From the NCBI RefSeq assembly GCF_900182955.1, contig NZ_FXUL01000034.1, positions 1-41,372 on the forward strand: a stretch of DNA of 41,372 nucleotides, given 5' to 3'. The notes below the pieces were generated by a model. The model was not told where the DNA came from. It saw only the letters and a list, made by a program, of their open reading frames with translations, and made no database searches. The DNA is from Noviherbaspirillum suwonense (lineage in GTDB: Bacteria > Pseudomonadota > Gammaproteobacteria > Burkholderiales > Burkholderiaceae_D). The translations under genes were made by a program, and so were the position numbers. Shown piece by piece: positions 31,003 to 38,748 of this stretch; position 1 is the stretch's first letter; each line of letters starts with the position of its first letter.

Positions 31003-32586
31003 ATGAATGCTGTTTCCCTGCAAGTCAATGTGCCAAACCTGGTTCGCAACATGCGCTTTTCGTTTACCAACTCGGTCAACGTGCTGTCTGAAATGATGCA
31101 GAATGCCCGCCGCGCCGGCGCCACACTGGTCCAGTTCTCCTTTTCGGAGGATGGGACGCTGGTGGTGGTCGACAATGGCAAGGGTATCGATGACTTCCAG
31201 AAGCTGCTTACCCTGTCCGAATCGGGATGGGATGCAGAACTGGTAGCCAGAGAGCATGCCTTCGGGCAGGGCTTCTTCAGTGCGCTGCATAGTGGGAAGC
31301 ATGTCACCGTGGAGTCGCGCGGCCGCAAGATCGCCTTTGAAACCGAAGCTGTTCTGAGTTTCGCAAGCATTGCCGAAGAGCCGTCCGACTTCATTGGCGG
31401 CACCCGCATCACGCTGCAAGGCATGACGCTGCCAAAAAAGAACGTGGTCGATGCACTGACCCGCTTTGCCAAGGGTTTTCCCATCGAGGTCATGCTCGAC
31501 GGCGTGCAGGTCGCGCGCAAGCACGCCATGCCTGCCCTGCCAACGATGGAGACGGCTATAGGCCATATCCATCTGCGCGGCTATCACGACAGCAAACCGC
31601 AACTCACCAGCGGAATCGAGGTCTATCTGCAGGGACTGCCCATCTACAATTCGGGCTTTTCCTGGGAGGACCGTAACATCGTCCACCTGGATGCGACGCA
31701 ATTTGACGCACGCATGCCGGACAGGTCGCAGTTGATCGACGAGAAGGAGGCAGTACAGCGCATCCAGAACGCCGTGCGCACCGAACAGGAGAAGATCCTG
31801 ACGGTACACAAGGCAGAAATGGGTGGCGAAGCGTTTGCGGAGAAATACTGGAATCTGCTTCCGCAACTCGGTCTGTCCGAAATGCTGCTGGATATTCCGT
31901 ATTTGCCAAAGTCGGCGCTGGAGTATGCCCCTGAGCCGGTTCTCAACAGGGACTGTCTCTATCGGGCGGAGGTTGCGTCGGGCATTACGCGGGCGTCAGT
32001 GGAATCGGGAGAGCATGTCCTTTGTGTGGGTTCGCCATCCGAAGAAACGATCCCGGTGCACATGCTGGCGTATAAAAAGCGCTGGATGGTCGTCTCGAAC
32101 CTGCCTGCCGGCCACTGGGCGGATCAACACCAGGTGGATCTGGAGGAAAACGCCGAAAAGGTCGTCGTTACCCTCAACGGTGATGAAGGCAAGATGCAGA
32201 TGTTTCAGGGCATGTATCTCGATGCCAGGGTGCGTTTCTGCGACAGTGTGACCTTAACGCTTGATCAGCACGCCGTGACGTTTGATGACGAAGCGGTCTT
32301 CTGCGCATTTGGCGAAGTCGCTGTACCAGCCAAAGCCAGCGGCTGGAACGCGGTCATGCAGGCCAGTTCCTATGTGGGCGATAACGACCAGTTCGAGGAA
32401 GACGATCGGGACACCGACGATCAATACTTCCAGGCACTTGTCACACTGCACCGCACGAAGGACCTCGGCACTGTTGTCAAAATGCTGTTGTCACAAGGCG
32501 GGGTGCATCGCTTCGATGCGCTGCGTGGTCATTCTTTTAACGTCATCGTCGATGACACTGGCAACCTGACGGTCACGTCAGTCTAG
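31003..32586 (+). CDS. GHKL (Hsp90-like) ATPase of unknown function
   Basis: The 527-residue product starts after CAGGAG. The N-terminal part has the Bergerat ATP-binding fold: SEMMQNARRAGAT (E30, N34), VVVDNGKGID (D57, G59, G61), HAFGQGFFSALHSG (G88-G90) and GGTRITLQG. This matches Hsp90/MutL/topoisomerase-type ATPases. The remaining about 350 residues are not recognised and end in an acidic stretch (NDQFEEDDRDTDDQYF). Such proteins are found beside recombination genes on large plasmids. A role as an ATP-dependent clamp or chaperone in DNA processing is inference. Confidence 0.88.
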   Translation: MNAVSLQVNVPNLVRNMRFSFTNSVNVLSEMMQNARRAGATLVQFSFSEDGTLVVVDNGKGIDDFQKLLTLSESGWDAELVAREHAFGQGFFSALHSGKHVTVESRGRKIAFETEAVLSFASIAEEPSDFIGGTRITLQGMTLPKKNVVDALTRFAKGFPIEVMLDGVQVARKHAMPALPTMETAIGHIHLRGYHDSKPQLTSGIEVYLQGLPIYNSGFSWEDRNIVHLDATQFDARMPDRSQLIDEKEAVQRIQNAVRTEQEKILTVHKAEMGGEAFAEKYWNLLPQLGLSEMLLDIPYLPKSALEYAPEPVLNRDCLYRAEVASGITRASVESGEHVLCVGSPSEETIPVHMLAYKKRWMVVSNLPAGHWADQHQVDLEENAEKVVVTLNGDEGKMQMFQGMYLDARVRFCDSVTLTLDQHAVTFDDEAVFCAFGEVAVPAKASGWNAVMQASSYVGDNDQFEEDDRDTDDQYFQALVTLHRTKDLGTVVKMLLSQGGVHRFDALRGHSFNVIVDDTGNLTVTSV

Positions 32587-32603
32587 CCAGACCCTGAAGT
32601 AGC

Positions 32604-32636
32604 AAGCCCACCATGTTTTTCATGGTGGGCTTTTTT
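32604..32636 (+). terminator. Strong intrinsic terminator after the GHKL gene
   Basis: GCCCACCATG pairs with CATGGTGGGC around a T-rich loop, followed by TTTTTT. Confidence 0.95.
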
Positions 32637-32689
32637 CCGTCTGACTTGGCACGCACGCCGCCGGCGCCAGCTTGAAGCGCTGCTTAGCC

Positions 32690-32944
32690 TTAGATTGCGG
32701 CTGCCGTGGTATCGACCAGGCGCTCGTAATTCGGGATGACCTTGCGCACATCGTCCAGCGAAGTGGCGTTCTGCATTTCCAGGAACAGGCTGGCCAGCAG
32801 GATCTCGGCGCGGCCTTCCGGATACGACAACAGTGCCTGCTTCAGCTTGCGTGCCGATGGCGTTGCCTGCCCACCGATTTTCGAGACATCAGCGTAGCCC
32901 AGCATGTCCAGGCCCATTTCCACTGCAGTATTAGCAACAACCAT
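32690..32944 (-). CDS. Small hypothetical protein, 84 residues
   Basis: The ATG at 32944 has GGGGAAA upstream; the longer frame runs into the divergent promoter region. The product is helical and soluble (MVVANTAVEMGLDMLGYADVSKIGGQATPSARKLKQALLSYPEGRAEILLASLFLEMQNATSLDDVRKVIPNYERLVD). No family recognised. It diverges from the response regulator gene, with palindromic sites in between that may control both. Confidence 0.6.
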   Translation of the reverse strand: MVVANTAVEMGLDMLGYADVSKIGGQATPSARKLKQALLSYPEGRAEILLASLFLEMQNATSLDDVRKVIPNYERLVDTTAAAI

Positions 32945-32981
32945 GATGTTTCCCCAAAAAAATGTGTGTGTTTCGTGTGCT

Positions 32982-33007
32982 GTTACCGTTGTTTCTTTCG
33001 CGGTAAC
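32982..33007. promoter_or_regulatory. Inverted repeat GTTACCG...CGGTAAC
   Basis: Seven-base arms separated by 12 bases, in the divergent region 37 bases before the start of the 32690-32944 gene. Candidate operator. Confidence 0.4.
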
Positions 33008-33051
33008 GAATAACGACATTTTGCCCATGGGAAACATATGCCACAATGTGT

Positions 33052-33071
33052 CTTTCGGCATGTGCCGAAAG
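33052..33071. promoter_or_regulatory. 20-base palindromic operator candidate
   Basis: CTTTCGGCA-TG-TGCCGAAAG has nine-base perfect arms. It lies 65 bases upstream of the response regulator start and about 110 bases from the divergent gene. Confidence 0.55.
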
Positions 33072-33136
33072 TAACTAACTGGGACTTCGTTATTTCCAGA
33101 CCATTTTTAGTTACAGTCTGTCGAAACTTGTACGCT

Positions 33137-33787
33137 ATGACGATACTTATTATTGATGATCACCCCATGCTCGCGGCCGGACTGAAGTCCATGCTTGAGC
33201 ATCACATCCCCGACCATGATTATGTGACCTGCACGAATCTTACTGCCGCCAGGGCCCTCCTGTTCGGCAAGGATGGTCCGGCGGTCGCCCTGGTCATTTG
33301 CGATCTAGGCTTGGGAGCGGAAAACGGTGCAGAACTGCTCACCTACATGCAGGCGTTTTCAGGGCCCAGAATTCCGGTCCTGATGATCTCCGGATTGGTG
33401 GAGCAGGCAGCCGTCAATTCCTGCAGGGGGCTGGGTGCAAAAGGCTATGTCTCAAAGACCGACAACACCGATGTGCTGATCGAGGCGATCCGCACCGTTC
33501 TCGCTGGCGGCGAAGTCTTCCCTTCCTGGGACAACAAGTGCACATCCCAATTTCTGGATCGGGCATTGAAGCTGACAGATCGCCAGCGTGCGGTAATGGA
33601 TCTGGCGATCGCCGCGCTGTCCAACAAGGAGATCGCCCGTGAGCTCGACATCACGGACGGCACGGTCAAGAATTATCTGCGCCAAATCTACGGCTTCCTG
33701 AATGTAAAGAACCGCACCGACTTCGGGGTCCAGGCTGCCAAATGCGGCTATATCCCACGCACGTTTCCCACCGCTCACCGCGTCTGA
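33137..33787 (+). CDS. NarL/LuxR-type response regulator
   Basis: The ATG at 33137 begins MTILIIDDHPMLAAGL, the natural start of a receiver domain; the upstream extension was rejected. The 216-residue product has acidic residues D7 and D8, phospho-acceptor D56 in LVICDLGLG and conserved K107 in GYVSKTD. A LuxR-type helix-turn-helix follows (LTDRQRAVMDLAIAALSNKEIARELDITDGTVKNYLRQIYGFLNVKNRTDF, 146-195). The gene lacks a strong ribosome binding site. The hybrid kinase 64 bases downstream is the likely phosphodonor. The upstream palindrome could be its own binding site. Confidence 0.93.
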   Translation: MTILIIDDHPMLAAGLKSMLEHHIPDHDYVTCTNLTAARALLFGKDGPAVALVICDLGLGAENGAELLTYMQAFSGPRIPVLMISGLVEQAAVNSCRGLGAKGYVSKTDNTDVLIEAIRTVLAGGEVFPSWDNKCTSQFLDRALKLTDRQRAVMDLAIAALSNKEIARELDITDGTVKNYLRQIYGFLNVKNRTDFGVQAAKCGYIPRTFPTAHRV

Positions 33788-33801
33788 CCTGTCTTTTCTT
33801 C

Positions 33802-33843
33802 GCCAGTTTCCTGCAGCTCTGTTTGCTGTCTGCGGAAACTGGC
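33802..33843 (+). other. Long inverted repeat between regulator and kinase genes
   Basis: GCCAGTTTCC (33802-33811) and GGAAACTGGC (33834-33843) are perfect complements; an inner GCAG/CTGC can extend the stem. No T-run follows. It ends nine bases before the kinase start, so it could affect kinase translation or mRNA stability. Confidence 0.55.
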
Positions 33844-33851
33844 TGATCTGA

Positions 33852-35729
33852 ATGAACCCTACCATGCCTACTTCCATCCTGAACTCACCAGGTTTGCGCC
33901 GCCTTGACTTCAATCTGCTGGTCGGCCTGCCGCAAATGCTTCTGTCATGCGGAACGGCCACGGTCGGTACTCTGTTCATTTTCTGGGTAACACAAGCCTA
34001 CGCCAAACCTTCTGCGACGAATTGTCTCTCCGTGGTTTCCTGGCTATGGGTTGCCGCCAGCTTTACGCTGATCGTTGTTCGCAACTTGATATATGCAAAG
34101 CTCAAAAACACCCTCACGGGCACCGATTCCGGCCTGAGCGGAGTGACGCTTTCCCCCATCCAGAAGCCGCTAATACAAGGCCAGCATGTTAACTTTGGCC
34201 AGGCGATTCCCCAACGTGCCGCGGCCGCGATTGCCTCGGGCCTGATATGGGGCGCTGCAAGCCTGCTGTTTTTCAATGAGGTCAGCGATGAAGGCCAGCA
34301 TTTCCTGCTGCTCGCACTGGTCACGCTGACCTTCACCAGTATGCCGTCGCTGTATGCTTCCCAATGGGGGTTTCTGGCCCTGTGGGCGCCAGCGTGGCTT
34401 CCGAACATACTCTTTCATTCATCAGGAAACCATGCAAATGTGTACCTCGTTTCTGCCTTGATCACCTTGACGGCTGGCATGACGGTTTCAAAAGGAATTC
34501 GCATGGCATTAAGCCAGATGATGAAGCGACACAACATCTGGATTGACCAAGTGATCGCATCCAAGCACCAAGCGATCGAGACCGAAGCCATCGCCAAGGC
34601 GACGAAAGAGATGGCATATCAACACAAGATGTTCCTGCTGGGCGCTGGCCACGACCTGGCGCAGCCAATTCACACCATGCTCAACTGCCTCGGCAGCTTT
34701 GAAAAGCGGATTGAAGACATGGAGCGCTTTGGCGGCCCGCTCAATTCGATGCGCACCGCCGCATCGGTACTGCAGCGGCTGTGCAAGGACATCATTCAGC
34801 TTGAACAGATTAATTCTGGGCTGCACAAGGCCGAATGCAAACCGATATCCTTGCAGTTCATGTTTGAAAAAGTGATCGACCAAACCCTGCACCTTTCAAG
34901 ATGCAAATATTTGACCGTGTGGAGTCGGGGGACGAATGCCGTTGTCAGGACAGACCCGTTCCTTCTGGAGCGAATCCTGCGCAACCTGGTGGAAAATGCA
35001 ATCCGCTATACCTCGGCAGAAGGGAAAGTCATGTTGGTCGCGCGCAGCGCTGGAGACGCCATCAATATAGAAGTGTGGGACTCGGGCGCCGGCATCTCGC
35101 CGGCCACCCAGCAGCGGCTCTTCGAGGTTTTCGAGCGCGGCGACAATCCTGGTCCGCAAAAGGGTTTCGGTCTTGGTCTGTCCATCGTCAAGGGCCTGGC
35201 CACATCGATCGGGGGCACCATCGCGGTCAAGTCCATTCCGGGCAAGGGAACGCGGTTCAGGCTCTCGCTGCCAAAAGCAGACATCGGCAGTGCGGAACTG
35301 GAAGCCATCGAAACCTCCCCGCTCCTTCCATCGATCAATGGGATGTGGATTACCCTGATCGAGGATAACGACAACCTCAGGACCTCGCTGGTGGACTACT
35401 TGCGACTGGAAGGGGCAACTGTCCTTGCCGCCAAAGACTCAGCCAGCATGGTCTCCCAACTCAAGGAATGCAATGAGCGCATTGACATCCTGATCACCGA
35501 CTGGAACCTTCGCGGCGAATCAGGGGAAGACGCATTCAGGAAACTGCTGAGTGAAGTACCGGGCTTCTATCCGATGTGGATCGTCATCAGTGCGGCCATT
35601 CATCCAGAACAAGCCGGCGAGATACAGGCACGCGGGGTACCGGTCCTGAACAAGCCAGTCGAGCCCACTGTCCTGCGGGATGAAATCGCCAGGCGCCGCA
35701 ACCTGTCGATGAACCCGGAGCACCCATAG
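33852..35729 (+). CDS. Membrane hybrid histidine kinase with receiver domain
   Basis: The 625-residue product has several hydrophobic segments before residue 215 (about 25-47, 57-80, 125-142, 150-190, 197-213), likely a membrane sensor. The histidine site is H267 in LLGAGHDLAQPIHTMLNCL. ATP-binding motifs are NLVENAIRYT (N382), VWDSGAGI and GFGLGLSIVKGL. A C-terminal receiver domain (about 498-615) has EDN, D550 in ILITDWNLRGESG and K601 in VLNKPVEP. The kinase could pass phosphate to its own receiver and to the NarL-type regulator just upstream. No HPt domain was seen. The signal is unknown. Confidence 0.93.
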   Translation: MNPTMPTSILNSPGLRRLDFNLLVGLPQMLLSCGTATVGTLFIFWVTQAYAKPSATNCLSVVSWLWVAASFTLIVVRNLIYAKLKNTLTGTDSGLSGVTLSPIQKPLIQGQHVNFGQAIPQRAAAAIASGLIWGAASLLFFNEVSDEGQHFLLLALVTLTFTSMPSLYASQWGFLALWAPAWLPNILFHSSGNHANVYLVSALITLTAGMTVSKGIRMALSQMMKRHNIWIDQVIASKHQAIETEAIAKATKEMAYQHKMFLLGAGHDLAQPIHTMLNCLGSFEKRIEDMERFGGPLNSMRTAASVLQRLCKDIIQLEQINSGLHKAECKPISLQFMFEKVIDQTLHLSRCKYLTVWSRGTNAVVRTDPFLLERILRNLVENAIRYTSAEGKVMLVARSAGDAINIEVWDSGAGISPATQQRLFEVFERGDNPGPQKGFGLGLSIVKGLATSIGGTIAVKSIPGKGTRFRLSLPKADIGSAELEAIETSPLLPSINGMWITLIEDNDNLRTSLVDYLRLEGATVLAAKDSASMVSQLKECNERIDILITDWNLRGESGEDAFRKLLSEVPGFYPMWIVISAAIHPEQAGEIQARGVPVLNKPVEPTVLRDEIARRRNLSMNPEHP

Positions 35730-35755
35730 GCCGAACAAAACCCTCTCCCTCCAAG

Positions 35756-35784
35756 CCGCGACCGAAAAGCTCGCGGTTTTTTTT
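35756..35784 (+). terminator. Intrinsic terminator of the kinase gene
   Basis: CCGCGA pairs with TCGCGG across a nine-base loop, followed by eight T. Confidence 0.92.
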
Positions 35785-35881
35785 CGCCATAACATTGGCT
35801 CGCCTGCCCGCCATCGGAATCCACACCAGTCATGTGTATCGAATATGAATCGGTATATAAATACTCAGTATGCAATCTTAT

Positions 35882-35910
35882 TTGCACATGTTGCACATAG
35901 GCGATATACT
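35882..35910 (+). promoter_or_regulatory. Possible promoter with TTGCACAT direct repeats
   Basis: TTGCACAT occurs at 35882-35889 and 35891-35898. The first copy can serve as -35 (TTGCAC), 17 bases before TATACT (35905-35910). This supports a start codon at 35948 for the following gene. Confidence 0.4.
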
Positions 35911-35947
35911 TCAAGGAATCCGAACACAGGTTACTTTTCCATCCACC

Positions 35948-37039
35948 ATGTCAGCCGTCATCCTAGAAGATCCTCCCATCGACGAGTCCACCAAGGCCTC
36001 GGCACTTGAGGAGATGATCGAAAAATACTTGCAGCATCCAACGGATGACAAGGCATTTATTGACAAACTGGCATTGGCACTATTCCACGACCCGCGTGCA
36101 CGAGGGATTTGCCGCAAGCGGGCCTTCGAGAACGGTGTCGATCTGAAGCGCGTGGAAGAAGTCATCCAGCGCGTGATGATTGTCTTCTTCGCCAAGATGC
36201 TGCCGAAGATCCGCGCTTCCCGGGCTGTCTACTACGTGATCTGGGCGATTGCCGACAACGTCAGCCGTGAAGTGCTGCGGGACGAGAACACGCTGACTTA
36301 TCACCATGATTCGGTGGAAGCCATGCATGACCGCGGCGAAGAACTGACGCAAGTCGGGCTGGTGGAAACGGAAGAGTTTGACCTGGATTTATTCATTGAC
36401 CAAAACAACGAGCGCGCACGATTTATGACTGATCTGAACAAGGTAGCAACAGGAGAAATGAGCATGGGTGACACTGGCGTATTCAATATCGATGCAGTTC
36501 CCTTCATGGCCTTCGTGCCGCCATCGACCGAGCCGGAAGAGGAAATTCCTGACCGCCGCTATACGAAGGATGCTTACAAAAACTCGACGCCGGGACGCCG
36601 TAAGGGCCAGACCCGCACGATCCTGTCGACGGACCAGCAGGAACTGGTTTCCATCGGCGAGGAAATGGGCGTACGCAATCAGGATTACGCCGTCCTGTTG
36701 GGTATCGGCCTGCCCCGCCTGTCCTCGTACATCTATGGCCGCACTGCCAGCGTTTCCAAGGAAGTCATGGCAAAGGCCCGCCAGCTGCTTGAAGAGCACA
36801 AGACCACGAATGGCGTGCGCGCCAACAAGTTCGACAAGCCGATGAGCGAAATCCTTGCGGGCTGGGAGCAGCGCTTGGGCACCACGGAAAATATCGGCAT
36901 TGCCAACCTGATCGGTGTGACAACGATGACGATCCATCGCTGGAAGAAGAACGAGAACAAGCCGGACGCCACTGCCCTCACCCGCTATGACCATATCGTC
37001 TCGACACTGGAAGCACGGATGGCGCGTATCAATGCCTGA
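35948..37039 (+). CDS. Sigma-like regulator with two helix-turn-helix segments
   Basis: The start at 35948 (MSAVILEDPPIDES) gives 363 residues; the ribosome binding site is poor and a longer frame exists from 35870. Residues about 65-115 from this start read LKRVEEVIQRVMIVFFAKMLPKIRASRAVYYVIWAIADNVSREVLRDE, which resembles region 2 of ECF sigma factors (DV-Q-VF pattern and A-N-ARE-LR pattern). An acidic linker follows. Two C-terminal segments look like XRE-type helix-turn-helix: MGVRNQDYAVLLGIGLPRLSSYIYGRTASVS and RLGTTENIGIANLIGVTTMTIHRWKKNENKPDATAL. I do not recognise the family. It is probably a DNA-binding regulator; a sigma role is inference. Confidence 0.7.
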   Translation: MSAVILEDPPIDESTKASALEEMIEKYLQHPTDDKAFIDKLALALFHDPRARGICRKRAFENGVDLKRVEEVIQRVMIVFFAKMLPKIRASRAVYYVIWAIADNVSREVLRDENTLTYHHDSVEAMHDRGEELTQVGLVETEEFDLDLFIDQNNERARFMTDLNKVATGEMSMGDTGVFNIDAVPFMAFVPPSTEPEEEIPDRRYTKDAYKNSTPGRRKGQTRTILSTDQQELVSIGEEMGVRNQDYAVLLGIGLPRLSSYIYGRTASVSKEVMAKARQLLEEHKTTNGVRANKFDKPMSEILAGWEQRLGTTENIGIANLIGVTTMTIHRWKKNENKPDATALTRYDHIVSTLEARMARINA

Positions 37040-37062
37040 CCTGGTCGGGACCTGAAATCCCA

Positions 37063-37090
37063 AGCCCGCTCAGAAGCGGGCTTTTTTTTT
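37063..37090 (+). terminator. Intrinsic terminator of the sigma-like gene
   Basis: GCCCGCT pairs with AGCGGGC across a four-base loop, followed by nine or ten T. Confidence 0.95.
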
Positions 37091-37271
37091 GGCGAAGGTA
37101 ATGTCGGATTATCTACCTTTGTTTCGCAAAGGCAACGATAATGCAGAAAGGAAGCGAAAGGAATTGGCTTTCGCAGGGGACCACTTTAGGATTGCGTTTC
37201 TGGACAAGCGGTGTCGATACCTGCAGCAATGGTACTAGGCCGTCACACGCAATACTGCAAGTGCGTCCAGC

Positions 37272-37493
37272 CTAATTCTTCAGGCATTGTGGTTGCGCGC
37301 TAAGTCGGGGATGACCCTTGACCGCACTCCAAACAACCTGCCAGCTATCCCGGTCGACAATCTCGTTAATCTCATCCAGATTAAACTGTGCCGCCGCCTG
37401 TGCGCGAGGCAGGTCGCTGAATGTGCCCAGCACATAGGAATGCTGATGACGGACCTGGCCATGCTTGTATTGAAGAACAATATAGCGGCTCAA
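37272..37493 (-). CDS. Small hypothetical protein, TTG start
   Basis: The start is TTG at 37493, chosen because a near-perfect GTGGAGGT ribosome binding site stands six bases upstream. The 73-residue product (MSRYIVLQYKHGQVRHQHSYVLGTFSDLPRAQAAAQFNLDEINEIVDRDSWQVVWSAVKGHPRLSAQPQCLKN) looks like a small strand-helix-strand domain, soluble and without export signal. No family recognised. Confidence 0.6.
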   Translation of the reverse strand: MSRYIVLQYKHGQVRHQHSYVLGTFSDLPRAQAAAQFNLDEINEIVDRDSWQVVWSAVKGHPRLSAQPQCLKN

Positions 37494-37670
37494 CGGCTGA
37501 CCTCCACGGGCACATTATGATCTATTCGATAATTATATTAATGCGCCGTTAACCTTTCCAAAAGGATACGCAACGAGTTTGACCAGATCGTATAGGCGCC
37601 GCACGCATACGGCCATGGAGACATCTCGCAGCATTGGTGGGGCCCAGTGTCCAGCACTGTGGACCAACAA

Positions 37671-37703
37671 AAAAACTCCGAGACGCATAAGCGAACTCGG
37701 AGT
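37671..37703 (-). terminator. Intrinsic terminator of the 25-residue microprotein gene
   Basis: On the minus strand ACTCCGAG pairs with CTCGGAGT, followed by TTTTTTTG. It begins 35 bases past the small gene's stop. Confidence 0.9.
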
Positions 37704-37737
37704 GTGGATCAGATGTCGCAAGACGACAAAAGATTGG

Positions 37738-37815
37738 TTAGACGCCAAGGGCCTTCACGATAGGACGCGAAATTACCCAACCGGTGATGCAGCAAGCCGT
37801 AAATACGAGTGCCAT
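37738..37815 (-). CDS. 25-residue hydrophobic microprotein
   Basis: ATG at 37815, TAA at 37738-37740, with TAGGAG seven bases upstream of the start. The product is a single hydrophobic segment: MALVFTACCITGWVISRP followed by IVKALGV. It has two adjacent cysteines and a basic residue near each end of the C-terminal half, so it could insert as one membrane helix. It has the full single-gene layout of its neighbours: conserved box and hairpin leader (37854-37896), strong ribosome binding site and a terminator. Function unknown; small membrane regulators and type I toxins share this size and composition. Confidence 0.6.
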   Translation of the reverse strand: MALVFTACCITGWVISRPIVKALGV

Positions 37816-37853
37816 GGAAGACTCCTAGAAAGCGTTATGAATGAGTGAAGGAT

Positions 37854-37896
37854 GCAAAGGACTTTGCGTAGTCTTTACATAGAGGTATGGCCAACA
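37854..37896 (-). promoter_or_regulatory. Shared leader module, microprotein gene
   Basis: Box TGTTGGCCATACCTCTAT on the minus strand (37879-37896), then hairpin GCAAA-gtcc-TTTGC (37854-37867). The box ends 63 bases before the ATG. Its first half is nearly identical to the box before the 13865-14341 gene. Confidence 0.5.
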
Positions 37897-37951
37897 CGCG
37901 TTTGTATTCGTGCGTTTCACACGCTTTTGTAAGAAAGAAATATCGGACAAG

Positions 37952-37987
37952 AAAAAGCCCGGATCTTCGTGATGAAGATTCCGGGCT
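37952..37987 (-). terminator. Intrinsic terminator of the 38031-38723 gene
   Basis: On the minus strand AGCCCGG-a-ATCTTC pairs with GAAGAT-CCGGGCT, followed by TTTTTC. Confidence 0.93.
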
Positions 37988-38030
37988 GGTGGTTAAGGCC
38001 AGGCAGTGCCTGTTTCGGTGATGCGGCTGC

Positions 38031-38723
38031 TTATGCGGCGAGAAGCTCCAGGAAATCCTGCTGCGCCGCGCTCTGTGCTGGCGTTGGTGCTGGTGCTGGT
38101 GCTGGTGCGTCGACGACTCGTTGAGGATGCGCTGCGATCAGCTCGTTGATTTCAGTGCCCTCGATGTAAATTTTCTCGGTTGCCGTAAACAGCGAGTGCG
38201 TGGCTTCAATGACAAAGCACACGGCAAGCGAGCGCAAGGCGTAGAGCGTCTCAAGCGGGAACTTCACCTGCCCCGTATGGAAATGCACCGTTCCTGTTGG
38301 GGGTTTGCCGTTCGTCCACGAAGTAAGACGAATATCCGCCACGGCGATGGGTTCGCCTTTACGCGACACCGTGCAGCGTTCCACCGAATAGTCAAACTCC
38401 TTGAGACGGCGCTTTGCAGTGGCATCGTCCAGCAGCTTGACCGTTCCGGCATCACGGTCCAGCAAGTAGACTTCCCGGCGGTTGGCATCGTGAATGTCGA
38501 TGGCATAGTCCACTTCAGCATTGACCCGCGGCGCCACGCCCAGCCGGCAAAGGTACGTTCCGCTTTCTCGGACGATCCACATGAATTTCACACCAGGTGC
38601 ATCGTTCTGGCGGAGGTATTCAAGGTCGTGGACATAGAGGTCGACTTTGTAGGAGCTAAGCAGCGGATAACCTGCGCGCTCGACGATCGCCTTCATGTTT
38701 TCAAACAGTTTTTCTGCGTGCAT
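38031..38723 (-). CDS. Hypothetical protein with Ala-Pro linker, 230 residues
   Basis: The ATG at 38723 has CAGGAGAA upstream; the frame extends 14 codons further into the leader. The product starts MHAEKLFENMKAIVERAGYPLLSSYKVDLYVHDLEYL and appears cytoplasmic, strand-rich in the middle (TYLCRLGVAPRVNAEVDYAIDIHDANRREVYLLDRDAGTVKLL). A linker APAPAPAPTPAQ, encoded by a six-base DNA repeat, leads to a short C-terminal helix (AAQQDFLELLAA), which could be a docking peptide. No family recognised. Single-gene unit with shared leader (38749-38788) and terminator. Confidence 0.65.
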   Translation of the reverse strand: MHAEKLFENMKAIVERAGYPLLSSYKVDLYVHDLEYLRQNDAPGVKFMWIVRESGTYLCRLGVAPRVNAEVDYAIDIHDANRREVYLLDRDAGTVKLLDDATAKRRLKEFDYSVERCTVSRKGEPIAVADIRLTSWTNGKPPTGTVHFHTGQVKFPLETLYALRSLAVCFVIEATHSLFTATEKIYIEGTEINELIAAHPQRVVDAPAPAPAPTPAQSAAQQDFLELLAA

Positions 38724-38748
38724 TTGATTCTCCTGAGGATTGATGAAT

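Noticed and set aside
37533-37848. 71-codon minus-strand and 89-codon plus-strand frames around the microprotein
   Set aside because: The minus-strand frame runs through the terminator and has no ribosome binding site; the plus-strand frame is antisense to the microprotein gene and has none either.
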